DNA from: Sphingobacteriales bacterium
GTDB lineage: Bacteria; Bacteroidota; Bacteroidia; Chitinophagales; UBA2359
DNA length: 42,807 bases
Direction of reading: 5' to 3'
Assembly: GCA_016711295.1 (NCBI GenBank)
Contig: JADJTE010000020.1
Coordinates: forward strand, 1 to 42,807
Shown: one piece after another, positions 29,612 through 37,235 of the stretch
Numbering within the stretch: position 1 is the stretch's first letter
Layout: every line of letters starts with the position of its first letter
Made by a program: the position numbers and the translations under genes
The notes under the pieces: generated by a model
Told to the model about the DNA's origin: nothing
Databases searched by the model: none
What the model saw: the letters and a program-made list of their open reading frames with translations, nothing else

Positions 29612-29714
29612 GCAACTATTTAGGAGCATGGGAACTTAATAATCGTTTTTGCGGGGTTGCAGTAACAAGATGCTGCTTTGTTTCGGCTTATTATCGGGGC
29701 GGCTAAATAGCTAC
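29612..29714. repeat. Degenerate MITE-like segment
   Basis: The ends GCAACTATTTAG (29612-29623) and CTAAATAGCTAC (29703-29714) each differ by one base from the terminal repeats of the three MITE copies. The interior does not align with them and no target duplication is seen, so it may be an older or unrelated relative. Confidence 0.4.
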
Positions 29715-29898
29715 ACCCATTTTAACCCTATTTCGAGGCAGATAAATAGTTGCAAAAAAACAAGATGTCAAAATAAGTAATGAGTGCTGTGCCTTGCAGC
29801 TCGCTTTGCGATATTGGCAAATGCCTGGCGAACTATTTCTCCTTGCCAACGGCATATTTATTTTTTTTATCTGCATAGAAAAAAAATTTATGAAAATG

Positions 29899-29931
29899 TT
29901 TGGACGGTTAGATTTTTTTCGTTTATATTTG
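29899..29931 (+). promoter_or_regulatory. Promoter for the integrase gene
   Basis: TTTG (29899-29902) is followed after 21 nt by TATATTTG (29924-29931), a full match to the Bacteroidota -33/-7 pair. The leader would be about 70 nt. Confidence 0.6.
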
Positions 29932-30008
29932 CGCAGTAATACAGAGTTGCTGATTTAGAAAATGAAAGAGCGAGAAATAGTACCCAACAAGGAGCAAAAG
30001 GCTAAACC

Positions 30009-31682
30009 ATGAATATCCAAATTTTTCCACTTTACTACAAAGACGAAGGCAAAAAAATAGGCATAAGTGCTTATCCCGATGCTTCGTTGAAAGATAAGCT
30101 AAGAAAATGCGGAGAACTCAAATACAGCAAAACCTACCGCACTTGGTATCTGCCTTACGATAAAGATGTTTTTGCTCGGCTTAGAAATCAATTCCAAGAC
30201 CTACAAGTCCTCCCAAACAACGCCCCGACTCGGACTGAACCTTCGGTTCAACATACCGACATAGCAAGTGATTTGGAACAAATAAGGAGTAAGCCTCCTG
30301 TTTCCGAAATACCCAAAAAATTAGACTTGCGCATAGTTGTTCATGAAGACAGAGGTTGGCTTGTGAGTTGCGATTATAAGATAGGGCAAAAAATCAAGAC
30401 GGGCACAGAACGAGCTATTTGGATAGGCGGGCAAAAGCAGTGGTTTGTACCTATACGAAAAGGAAATTTTGATAGACTTCGGGCTATTACGGGCTTGGAA
30501 GTGCCGCATCTGCAATTTGAGAGAAGAAATTTTCTCAAAAAAGCTATTATCAAACCACATCCCGAGAGCCACGACTTTGTCTTAGTAGAACTGCCCTACA
30601 ATGCCGCAGCCTACCAAATCATCAAAACAACCAAAACTCGTTACTACGACAAGAGCAGAAAATGCTGGCGGATATTGAACCAAAATTCCATACGAGAGGG
30701 ACTCGTTACAAGACTGCAAGCCGCCCAAATAGAGGTAGAAGTGTTGCCCGATGTGAAGCAAGACGTAGTGAGAGAGGGAAAATATGCCGAAATAAAACAA
30801 AATGAAGATTGGGTAATGGCGATGCCCACCAAACTGCAAATGGTGATGATACAATACACCGATGCCCTAATGCTGAGGCAGTATAGCTGGAACACCATCA
30901 AAAACTACCGCTTTGCTTTGAAAGAATATTGCGAGGCTTTTGGCGCGAAACACCCCGATAAGATAAACCCCAAAGAAGCCCAACTGTGGCTCACGCAAAA
31001 AGTAAAAGAAGGATGGAGTAGGGCATCGTTGGTTACGGCGATTTGCGCTTTGAGGTTCTACTATGTTCAAATAGAAAGGCGCGAAGACTGGGTGTTCTAT
31101 TTGCCACTTCCACGCCGTGCCGAAACGCTGCCCAAAGTTTTAAACCTGGTAGAAGTGCAGGCTTTGTTTGAAGCAGTAGATAACCTAAAACACAAGATGA
31201 TGCTCTTGGTGGGCTATGCAGCGGGCTTGCGAGTGAGCGAAGTGGTGAGTTTGCGCCTGAGAGATATAGATTCGCAGAGGATGATTATCCATATCAAGGC
31301 TGCCAAAGGCAAGAAAGACAGGTGCGTGATGCTATCGGAGGTATTATTGGAAAACTTGCGAAAGTATTATCAAGCCTATAAGCCCAAAGAATGGCTATTT
31401 GAGGGGCAGAGCTACGATTGTTATAGTACCCGAAGCATACAGAAGATATTTCAACGTGCTAAACAAAAAGTTGGGATACAAAAAGAGGTGAGCTTTCATG
31501 CTTTGCGGCATAGTTTCGCAACCCACCTACACGAGGCAGGTACTGATATTCGTATTATTCAGGAACTTTTGGGGCACAATAGTTCTAAAACCACCGAGCG
31601 ATATACACACGTCAGTAGCAGAACTATCCAACAGGTGCAAAGCCCCTTGGATACACTAATAAAATCAAAAAATGCGAACTAA
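30009..31682 (+). CDS. Tyrosine recombinase/integrase with three N-terminal repeats
   Basis: A 557-residue site-specific recombinase. The C-terminal catalytic domain is complete: Arg408 in AAGLRVSEVVSL, Lys near 433-436 in AAKGKKDR, HALRHSFATHL (His497, Arg500), LGHNSSKTT (His523) and the nucleophile Tyr532 in ERYTHVSS. The SAM-like core-binding domain spans ~275-355. Ahead of it lie three divergent copies of a ~65-residue motif with a conserved Trp (Trp46, Trp145, Trp220) in patterns like KTYRTWYLPYDKDVFARLR, GQKQWFVPIRKGNFDRLR and KSRKCWRILNQNSIREGL. XerC/D lacks such an extension. Downstream on the same strand come a GTTGGC core 18 nt after the stop, a gene pair and hairpins with GCCAAC/GTTGGC ends. 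By position, this enzyme is the candidate recombinase for those sites. The gene is intact. Confidence 0.9.
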   Translation: MNIQIFPLYYKDEGKKIGISAYPDASLKDKLRKCGELKYSKTYRTWYLPYDKDVFARLRNQFQDLQVLPNNAPTRTEPSVQHTDIASDLEQIRSKPPVSEIPKKLDLRIVVHEDRGWLVSCDYKIGQKIKTGTERAIWIGGQKQWFVPIRKGNFDRLRAITGLEVPHLQFERRNFLKKAIIKPHPESHDFVLVELPYNAAAYQIIKTTKTRYYDKSRKCWRILNQNSIREGLVTRLQAAQIEVEVLPDVKQDVVREGKYAEIKQNEDWVMAMPTKLQMVMIQYTDALMLRQYSWNTIKNYRFALKEYCEAFGAKHPDKINPKEAQLWLTQKVKEGWSRASLVTAICALRFYYVQIERREDWVFYLPLPRRAETLPKVLNLVEVQALFEAVDNLKHKMMLLVGYAAGLRVSEVVSLRLRDIDSQRMIIHIKAAKGKKDRCVMLSEVLLENLRKYYQAYKPKEWLFEGQSYDCYSTRSIQKIFQRAKQKVGIQKEVSFHALRHSFATHLHEAGTDIRIIQELLGHNSSKTTERYTHVSSRTIQQVQSPLDTLIKSKNAN

Positions 31683-31699
31683 TGTTCGTATAAATAATA

Positions 31700-31713
31700 G
31701 TTGGCAGTAATTT
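31700..31713 (+). other. Candidate primary recombination site (attI-like core)
   Basis: GTTGGCAGTAATT starts at 31700, 18 nt after the integrase stop. It matches the sequence found at the 3' end of every downstream hairpin (GTTGGCGGCGATT) at 10 of 13 positions, and the three differences are transitions. It would be the left junction of the first gene unit. This is an inference from similarity and position only. Confidence 0.4.
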
Positions 31714-31738
31714 TAAAAGACAGACTAACAGCAAAAAA

Positions 31739-32440
31739 ATGATAACCATTGACAACTATTTAGACAGTCATTACATACACCGAAGCAACTGGTTGAGAGC
31801 TGCTGTTTTAGGTGCAAATGACGGTATTATTTCTATTTCAAGTTTAGCAATCGGAGTTGCAACAGCCAGCACGACAAGAGACCCTATTCTTTTGGCGACA
31901 ATCGCAGGACTTGTGGCAGGTGCATTGTCTATGGCAGCAGGTGAATATGTTTCAGTAAGTTCTCAAACAGATATTGAAAAAGCTGACATTGAGAGAGAAA
32001 AAGACGAGCTAAAAAAAATGCCCGAAGCCGAATTGAAAATACTTGCAGAGATTTATGAAAAACGTGGACTGAAAAAGGAAACTGCCTTACAAGTAGCAAA
32101 AGAATTAACAGAAGCAGACGCACTTGGAACACATATTCGTGACGAATTAGGCATAAATGAAATTAGTCAAGCAAATCCAATACAAGCGGCTTTTGCTTCG
32201 GGTGCAGCGTTTACAGTTGGTGGACTTTTGCCACTTTTAGTAACAATCTTTGCTCCCATTTTAAATATGGAATATTTCCTTTATGGCTTTACAATACTCT
32301 CCCTTATTTTTCTTGGAGCAGTTTCGGCAAAGACTGGCGGTTCAAGTATAGCAAAAGCAATTATAAGAATTGTAATTTGGGGGACAATTGCAATGGGTTT
32401 ATCCGCCTTAGTTGGATATATTTTTGGCGTTAATGTATAA
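31739..32440 (+). CDS. VIT1/CCC1 family Fe2+/Mn2+ transporter
   Basis: The product is 233 residues. The N-terminus HRSNWLRAAVLGANDGIISISSLAIGVATAS is the family signature with the first membrane helix. The second helix region reads GLVAGALSMAAGEYVSVSSQTDIEKADIEREK, also diagnostic. A cytoplasmic charged helix segment follows (ELKKMPEAELKILAEIYEKRGL, metal-binding in the family) and three C-terminal membrane helices. Relatives move iron or manganese out of the cytosol. The gene and its partner are clearly more AT-rich than the housekeeping genes, which suggests transfer. It starts 39 nt after the GTTGGC core and is followed 18 nt later by the DUF2231-like gene. Confidence 0.9.
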   Translation: MITIDNYLDSHYIHRSNWLRAAVLGANDGIISISSLAIGVATASTTRDPILLATIAGLVAGALSMAAGEYVSVSSQTDIEKADIEREKDELKKMPEAELKILAEIYEKRGLKKETALQVAKELTEADALGTHIRDELGINEISQANPIQAAFASGAAFTVGGLLPLLVTIFAPILNMEYFLYGFTILSLIFLGAVSAKTGGSSIAKAIIRIVIWGTIAMGLSALVGYIFGVNV

Positions 32441-32458
32441 TCTTAAAAAACAAATAAT

Positions 32459-32950
32459 ATGAACGGAGCACATTTTCATTTGGTGGTAAATCATTTACCT
32501 ATCATTTTCCCAATTGTGGGCATAATCGTTATGATTACAGGTTTGATATTTAAATCAGATGCAGTAAAACGAACGGCATTTTTGATTTTTATTATTGGTT
32601 CTTTGACTTCTATTGCAGCTATGACAAGTGGAGAAGGAGCGGAAGAAATTGTTGAGAATATTAGTGGAGTGACAGAAAATTACATTGAAAGACACGAAGA
32701 GTCTGCGGAGCTTTTTTCAATTCTGGCTTACATTTTAGGTGGACTTTCATTAATTGGACTTTGGGCAAGCATTAAACAAAAATCATTTTCAAACTTCTTA
32801 AATATTGGAATTTTGATTTTTGCCTTTGTAGTTATCTATTTCGGTAAACAGACAGGAACAACAGGTGGTGAAATAAGACACACTGAAATAAGACCGGATT
32901 ATCAAGTTCCAGCGACAAGCAAAAACAATGAAACCGAAAATGACGATTAG
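32459..32950 (+). CDS. DUF2231-like membrane protein
   Basis: The product is 163 residues with about four membrane helices (NHLPIIFPIVGIIVMITGLIF, TAFLIFIIGSLTSIAAM, LFSILAYILGGLSLIGLW, FLNIGILIFAFVVIYFG). The N-terminus MNGAHFHLVVNHLPI is the characteristic His-rich start of DUF2231-type proteins, where the histidines might bind haem or metal; that is conjecture. GGEIRHTEIR follows the last helix. Its AT-rich composition matches the preceding VIT1-like gene, and the pair probably forms one transferred unit. The stop lies 10 nt before the attC-like hairpin. Confidence 0.7.
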   Translation: MNGAHFHLVVNHLPIIFPIVGIIVMITGLIFKSDAVKRTAFLIFIIGSLTSIAAMTSGEGAEEIVENISGVTENYIERHEESAELFSILAYILGGLSLIGLWASIKQKSFSNFLNIGILIFAFVVIYFGKQTGTTGGEIRHTEIRPDYQVPATSKNNETENDD

Positions 32951-32960
32951 AAAAACTACT

Positions 32961-33090
32961 GCCAACAGGCGTTTGGCTCAATGGCGGGTGACGTGGTTAA
33001 TTGAACATTCTACCACGCATCAACTTTTGTGGTACATTGACAGTTTTGTGCTCCGAAATCCGCCACTGCGCCAAGCGCCAAAACGTTGGC
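32961..33090 (+). repeat. attC-like imperfect hairpin ending the VIT1/DUF2231 unit
   Basis: The outer arms GCCAAC (32961-32966) and GTTGGC (33085-33090) pair perfectly. After an unpaired spacer (A versus AAAAC), GGCG, TTGGC, CA and TGGCGG (32968-32987) pair with CCGCCA, TG, GCCAA and CGCC (33060-33079), leaving single mismatches or bulges. A ~72-nt terminal loop contains its own small stem (ACGTGGT/ACCACG). This is the R box / spacer / L box / variable-loop layout of an integron attC site, although the R box does not fit the RYYYAAC/GTTRRRY consensus exactly. Confidence 0.6.
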
Positions 33091-33554
33091 GGCGATTATG
33101 CGAACTTTTCTAATCAGACGCGCAAAGCAGCTAAACCCTCCGTAGCAAGTGAAATTTCTGCGCACCAAGTTAAGCGCGAAATAGCAGAGGGAAGTTGGAA
33201 TTTTCAAGTGAAATGGTTTAGTGCTTCGTAGCAAGTGAAATTGCCGAATATCAAGTTAAGCGCGAAATAGCAAAGGGACGGTTTAGTGCTTCGTAGCAAG
33301 CAAATTTCTGCGCATCAAGTTAAGCGCGAAATAGCAGAGGGACGGTTTAGTGCTTCGTAGCAAGTGAAATTGCTGCGAATCAGGTTAAGCGCAAAATAGC
33401 AAAGGGAAGTTGAAGTTTTCAAGCAAAGACGGTTTAGTGCTTCGTAGCAAGCAAATTTCTACGCATCAAGTGAAGCGCGGAATAGCAAAGGGACAAGTGA
33501 AGCAGTTTAGTGCTTCGTAGCAAGTGAAATTGCTGCCCATCAAGGCGAAAACCA

Positions 33555-33660
33555 CCGCCAACAATACACAGCCGTCCATAACCCGCATCAAGGGGCGTGC
33601 GTGAGATTCGGGCGAATCTCCCGCGCGAAGGACATACGGCGGCTGTGCGGGCGTTGGCGG
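33555..33660 (+). repeat. attC-like hairpin 2
   Basis: CCGCCAAC (33555-33562) pairs with GTTGGCGG (33653-33660). After a 4-5-nt spacer, CACAGCCG pairs with CGGCTGTG. The loop holds a perfect stem GAGATTCG/CGAATCTC (33603-33620). It is followed by CGATTATGCGAACTTT, as after most of the other hairpins. Confidence 0.6.
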
Positions 33661-33893
33661 CGATTATGCGAACTTTCCCAATCAGACGCACAAAGCGGCG
33701 AAGCTCTCCGTAGCAAGTGAAATTGCTGCGCATCAAGTTAAGCGCGGGATAGCAAAGGGACGGTTTAACTGTTCGTAGCAGTGAACTTTGCGCATCAAGT
33801 TAAGCGCGAAATAGCAAAGGAATTTGAAACTTTCAAGTGAAACGGTTTAGTGCTTCGTAGCAAGTGAATTTTTGGGTATCAAGGCGAAAACCG

Positions 33894-33901
33894 CCGCCAA
33901 C
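33894..33901 (+). repeat. Half-site: left hairpin arm only
   Basis: CCGCCAAC, then AATACGCAT, passes straight into the tandem unit (TTAGTGCTTCGTAGC). The rest of the hairpin is missing. The same junction occurs at 39878 and 40089. Confidence 0.6.
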
Positions 33902-34309
33902 AATACGCATTAGTGCTTCGTAGCAAGTGAAATTGCTGCGCACCGAGTTAATCGCGGGATAGCAAAGGGACAATTGAAAGGGTTTAGTGCTTCGTAGCAA
34001 GCAAATTTCTGCGCATCAAGTTAAGCGCGAAATAGCAAAGGGACGGTTTAGTGCTTCGTAGCAAGCAAATTTCTGCGCATCAAGTTAAGCGCGAAATAGC
34101 AGAGGGACGGTTTAGTGCTTCGTAGCAAGCAAATTTCTGCGCATCAAGTTAAGCGCGAAATAGCAAAGGGACGGTTTAACCCTCCGTAGCAAGTGAACTT
34201 TTTGCGCATCAAGTTAAGCGCGAAATAGCAAAGGGATTTGAAGTTTGCAGTGAAGCGGGTTTAACTCTTCGTAGCAAAGTGAAATTTCCGCGTATCAAGG
34301 CGAAAACCA

Positions 34310-34416
34310 CCGCCAACAATACACAGCCGTCCATAACCCGCATCGGTGGCGCGGGGCGAAATTCGGGCAAAATCTCACGCACGAAGGCATACGGCGGGCT
34401 GTGCAGACGTTGGCGG
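34310..34416 (+). repeat. attC-like hairpin 3
   Basis: CCGCCAAC (34310-34317) pairs with GTTGGCGG (34409-34416), with the same CACAGCC/GGCTGTG second box. The loop is a variant (GGTGGCGCGGGGCGAAATTC) nearly identical to that of the hairpin at 40236. Confidence 0.6.
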
Positions 34417-35037
34417 CGATTATGCGAACTTTTCTAATCAGACGAGCAAAGCAGCTAAACCCTCCGTAGCAAGTGAAATTTCTGCGCACCAAGTTAAGCG
34501 CGAAATAGCAGAGGGAAGTTGGAATTTTCAAGTGAAATGGTTTAGTGCTTCGTAGCAAGTGAAATTGCCGCGTATCAAGTTAAGCGCGAAATAGCAAAGG
34601 GACGGTTCAGCCCTTCATAGCAAGTGAAATTTCTGCGCATCAAGTTAAGCGCGAAATAGCAGAGGAAGTTGAAACTTTCAAGTGAAACCGTTTAGTGCTT
34701 CGTAGCAAGTGAAATTGCCGCGCATCAAGTTAAGCACAAAATAGCGAAGGAAGTTGAAATTTTCAGGTGAAGCGGTTTGGCTCTTCGTAGCAAGTGAAAT
34801 TTCTGCGCATCAAGTTAAGCGCGAAATAGCAAAGGGACGGTTTAACTCTTCGTAGCAAGTGAAATTTCTGCGCATCAAGTTAAGTGCGAAATAGCAGAGG
34901 GACGGCTTAACTCTTCGTAGCGAGCGAACTTTGCGTATCAAGTTAAGCGCGAAATAGCAGAGGAAAGTTGAAATTTTCAGGTGAAGCGGTTTGGCTCTTC
35001 GTAGCAAGTGAATTTTTGGGTATCAAGGCGAAAACCA

Positions 35038-35143
35038 CCGCCAACAATACACAGCCGTCCATAACTCGCATCGAGGGGCGTCCGTGAGATTCAGGCGAAT
35101 CTCCCGCGCGAAGGGCATACGGCGGCTGTGCGGGCGTTGGCGG
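35038..35143 (+). repeat. attC-like hairpin 4, right end of array A
   Basis: CCGCCAAC (35038-35045) pairs with GTTGGCGG (35136-35143), with inner CACAGCCG/CGGCTGTG. The usual 3' flank is kept only as far as CGATTATGCGAA and then changes to new sequence leading into the 35.2-39.2 kb module. The right boundary of the array is therefore this hairpin. Confidence 0.6.
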
Positions 35144-35233
35144 CGATTATGCGAAACAAGTGTACATAGTTTCGGAAAAACGCTAGCCAGCGGTGGGCTA
35201 ACCCGAAACCACTTAGGAAAAGAAGTAGGGAAA

Positions 35234-37120
35234 ATGCAAAATAATCAACCATTTAAAGCCGTTCTTTTTCATGTCAGAAACAAACATTCCCGCCCTACCC
35301 AATTGCCTTAGCCAGTCGGCATTTACGGTCTTGGACACCGACAGTTCCAAAGCACCTATTTTGCGGTACAGCATTCCCCAAAATCCGAATTTACCGCCTA
35401 CGGACACACTAAATTACCCCTCGCCTTCACCAAATTTAGAGGTGACTCCTTGCCCGCCGTCGATGCCATAGCCACCAACGGCGATGCGGTGCGCAGCGAT
35501 TTGCTGTTTATGGGCGACTCGGTTTGTGGCTAATGCTGGCTTGCTGCAAGTGTCGCAGACCCACAGCGTACAAAACGCCGATTACACGCCCAACCTCTAT
35601 GCCCAGCAATGGACGGGCATCGGCGGCAACATTCTTACGGCATACAACCAAAACGGATTGCCACTCAGCACCAACAACAACGACATCGCCGCCCGAACCA
35701 TCGACCCCAACGGCGACGGCAGCGACCCGACTATCGACCCCGAATTGAGCGACGTGCCCAGCGTCGATACCAATAATGTGGCGCATGATGATTTTGACGA
35801 TTATATTGCCAATGAAATAACACATAATTATCAAGCATTCGTACACGTACAAGGCATGGGGCGCATCAGGTCCTTTTTGCGCTCCTTGCGCCGCCCCCTT
35901 AGTCCCGATGGCACGCGATTCGAGGCACGCCCTACGCTATTTATCGTAGAAGAATACCGCGTGGCTTCGTTTTTGGGCGACTACGGCGCAGGCAAAACCT
36001 TGAACACATTCAGCCTGCTTCCTGGCGAAAAACCACCATTACCGTCAAAACATTCAAAGAAATTACATCGAGCAAAACGAGTTCGCAAAACATCATCGAT
36101 TCGTTTTCCGAATCGAGCGGGCAAGAAATGGAAAATTTGTTGCAAGAAGAAGCCAATATGCAAACAACCCTCAATACGAGCAACCAACAAAGCAGTTCGA
36201 GCAACAAAAGTTCGCAAACAGGGGTGAGCGCGTCGGCATCAGGCGGTTTTTTTGGCATCAATTTCAGCGCGAGTGCCAACCATAGCAGCGCGTCTGAATC
36301 GGCAGTTGCAGCCAATCAATCAACCGCCGCAGGACGCTCGACCAATGTAAAAAATTTGTCCAATGCTATGGCAAAACACGTGCAAAACTCGAACAGCAAC
36401 CGCGAAGTAACTATCAACAGCAATACCCAAGACAGCTACACCGAAAGCACCGAAACGGGCATTGTGCGCGAGTTGGCAAACCCTAACCAAAGCCGAGTAC
36501 TCAATTTTGTGTTTCGCCAATTGCTGCAAGAATACGTCACGCTCACCTACCTTGCCGACATAAAAGTAGCGTTCAGCAACGGACACCCCGAAAGTTTTCG
36601 CATCGTATCTTTGGCTGAGTTAGATTTGTTGCTCTATGAAGTATTAAATACCTCTAACACAGCCACTTACGTAGAAGAGGTAAAAGAAATGCTTCGTTGT
36701 GCCTATACTTTGCCCGATTCTGTAACGAACTACAACGGCGAAGGTTTTGCGTTCTTGCAAGAGGTAGATGCCCCAACATTTAGGTGCACCACCACCCAGC
36801 GTTTTGTAAAAACGACCAACCTAAGCGACACATATAGCACAGATGGCGGGGTTAAAATAAGCGTTCCGGGCGTGATATTGAACGTAGACAAGCATGTCTT
36901 GCGCACCGATAGCGTGGTAGCCGATGCCCTGATGGGTCAAGGCGAAGCCTTGGATTGTTTCAATGCGCATGTGCAAGAAGCAAAGAAAAACCAATTGTGG
37001 TTAGAAGCCGAAAAGCTAAAATTGGCACTCGAAACCCTACAATCGATAGCCGACCCCGCCCTTCGCGCACAATTGTACGCCGCCATGTTTAATCCGCCTG
37101 CCCCTGTTGTCACTCCTTAA
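35234..37120 (+). CDS. Unrecognised 628-residue protein (two frameshifts and one in-frame stop)
   Basis: Reading from the ATG at 35234 gives NNQPFKAVLFHVRNKHSRP, an in-frame TAG at 35309-35311, then natural-looking sequence (FTAYGHTKLPLAFTKFRGDS...SDLLFMGDSV). One extra base near 35525-35535 and one missing A near 36042 restore the rest: SQTHSVQNADYTPNLYAQQW, LPGEKTTITVKTFKEITSSK, a long Ser/Asn/Gln-rich low-complexity helix, then RELANPNQSRVLNFVFRQLLQEYVTL and a helical C-terminus. There is no signal peptide, membrane helix or catalytic motif. I do not recognise the family. Its place just before a lytic-enzyme/lipoprotein pair suggests a structural or delivery role, but that is speculation. 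It begins 90 nt after hairpin 4. Confidence 0.55.
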
Positions 37121-37136
37121 TTTTGCTGTATCTTTG
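37107..37136 (+). promoter_or_regulatory. Promoter for the lytic-transglycosylase-like gene
   Basis: TTG (37107-37109), a 19-nt spacer and TATCTTTG (37129-37136) match the Bacteroidota promoter pattern. The leader would be about 93 nt. It indicates that the second part of the module can be transcribed separately. Confidence 0.55.
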
Positions 37137-37235
37137 CCTTTGTGTTTTGCCACCAAAGGGCTGACGTATCCATAAAAAACGGCAAAATACAAAGGCATTA
37201 TTTTTTACTATTTTTCAAAAAAACAAACAAACGCC

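Larger units (their letters stand above)
29545..30008. other. Intergenic region between lipoprotein and integrase
   Basis: A 464-bp AT-rich gap holding a degenerate MITE-like segment (29612-29714), a further stray end-like motif (ATAAATAGTTGC near 29742-29753) and the integrase promoter. No ORF is seen. It marks the edge of the accessory region. Confidence 0.5.
33101..35033 (+). repeat. Tandem array A of a ~64-bp degenerate unit, with embedded hairpins
   Basis: About 23 copies of a unit recognised by CTTCGTAGCAAGTGAAATT, CTGCGCATCAAGTTAAGCGC and GAAATAGCAAAGGGACGG. Spacing is 64 bp in the cleanest run (33993, 34057, 34121) and up to ~87 bp where a GTTGAAATTTTCAAGTGAA insert is present. Each unit has an inner dyad (TTTC-GCGC ... 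GCGC-GAAA). The array is interrupted by hairpins at 33555 and 34310 and ends at the hairpin at 35038. It has no credible gene; the minus-strand frames are by-products of the repeat. Confidence 0.85.

Noticed and set aside
30009..33093. A classical class-type integron
   Set aside because: The recombinase lacks the IntI layout, is read toward the gene units, and the boxes GCCAAC/GTTGGC do not satisfy RYYYAAC/GTTRRRY. Only the architecture is similar.
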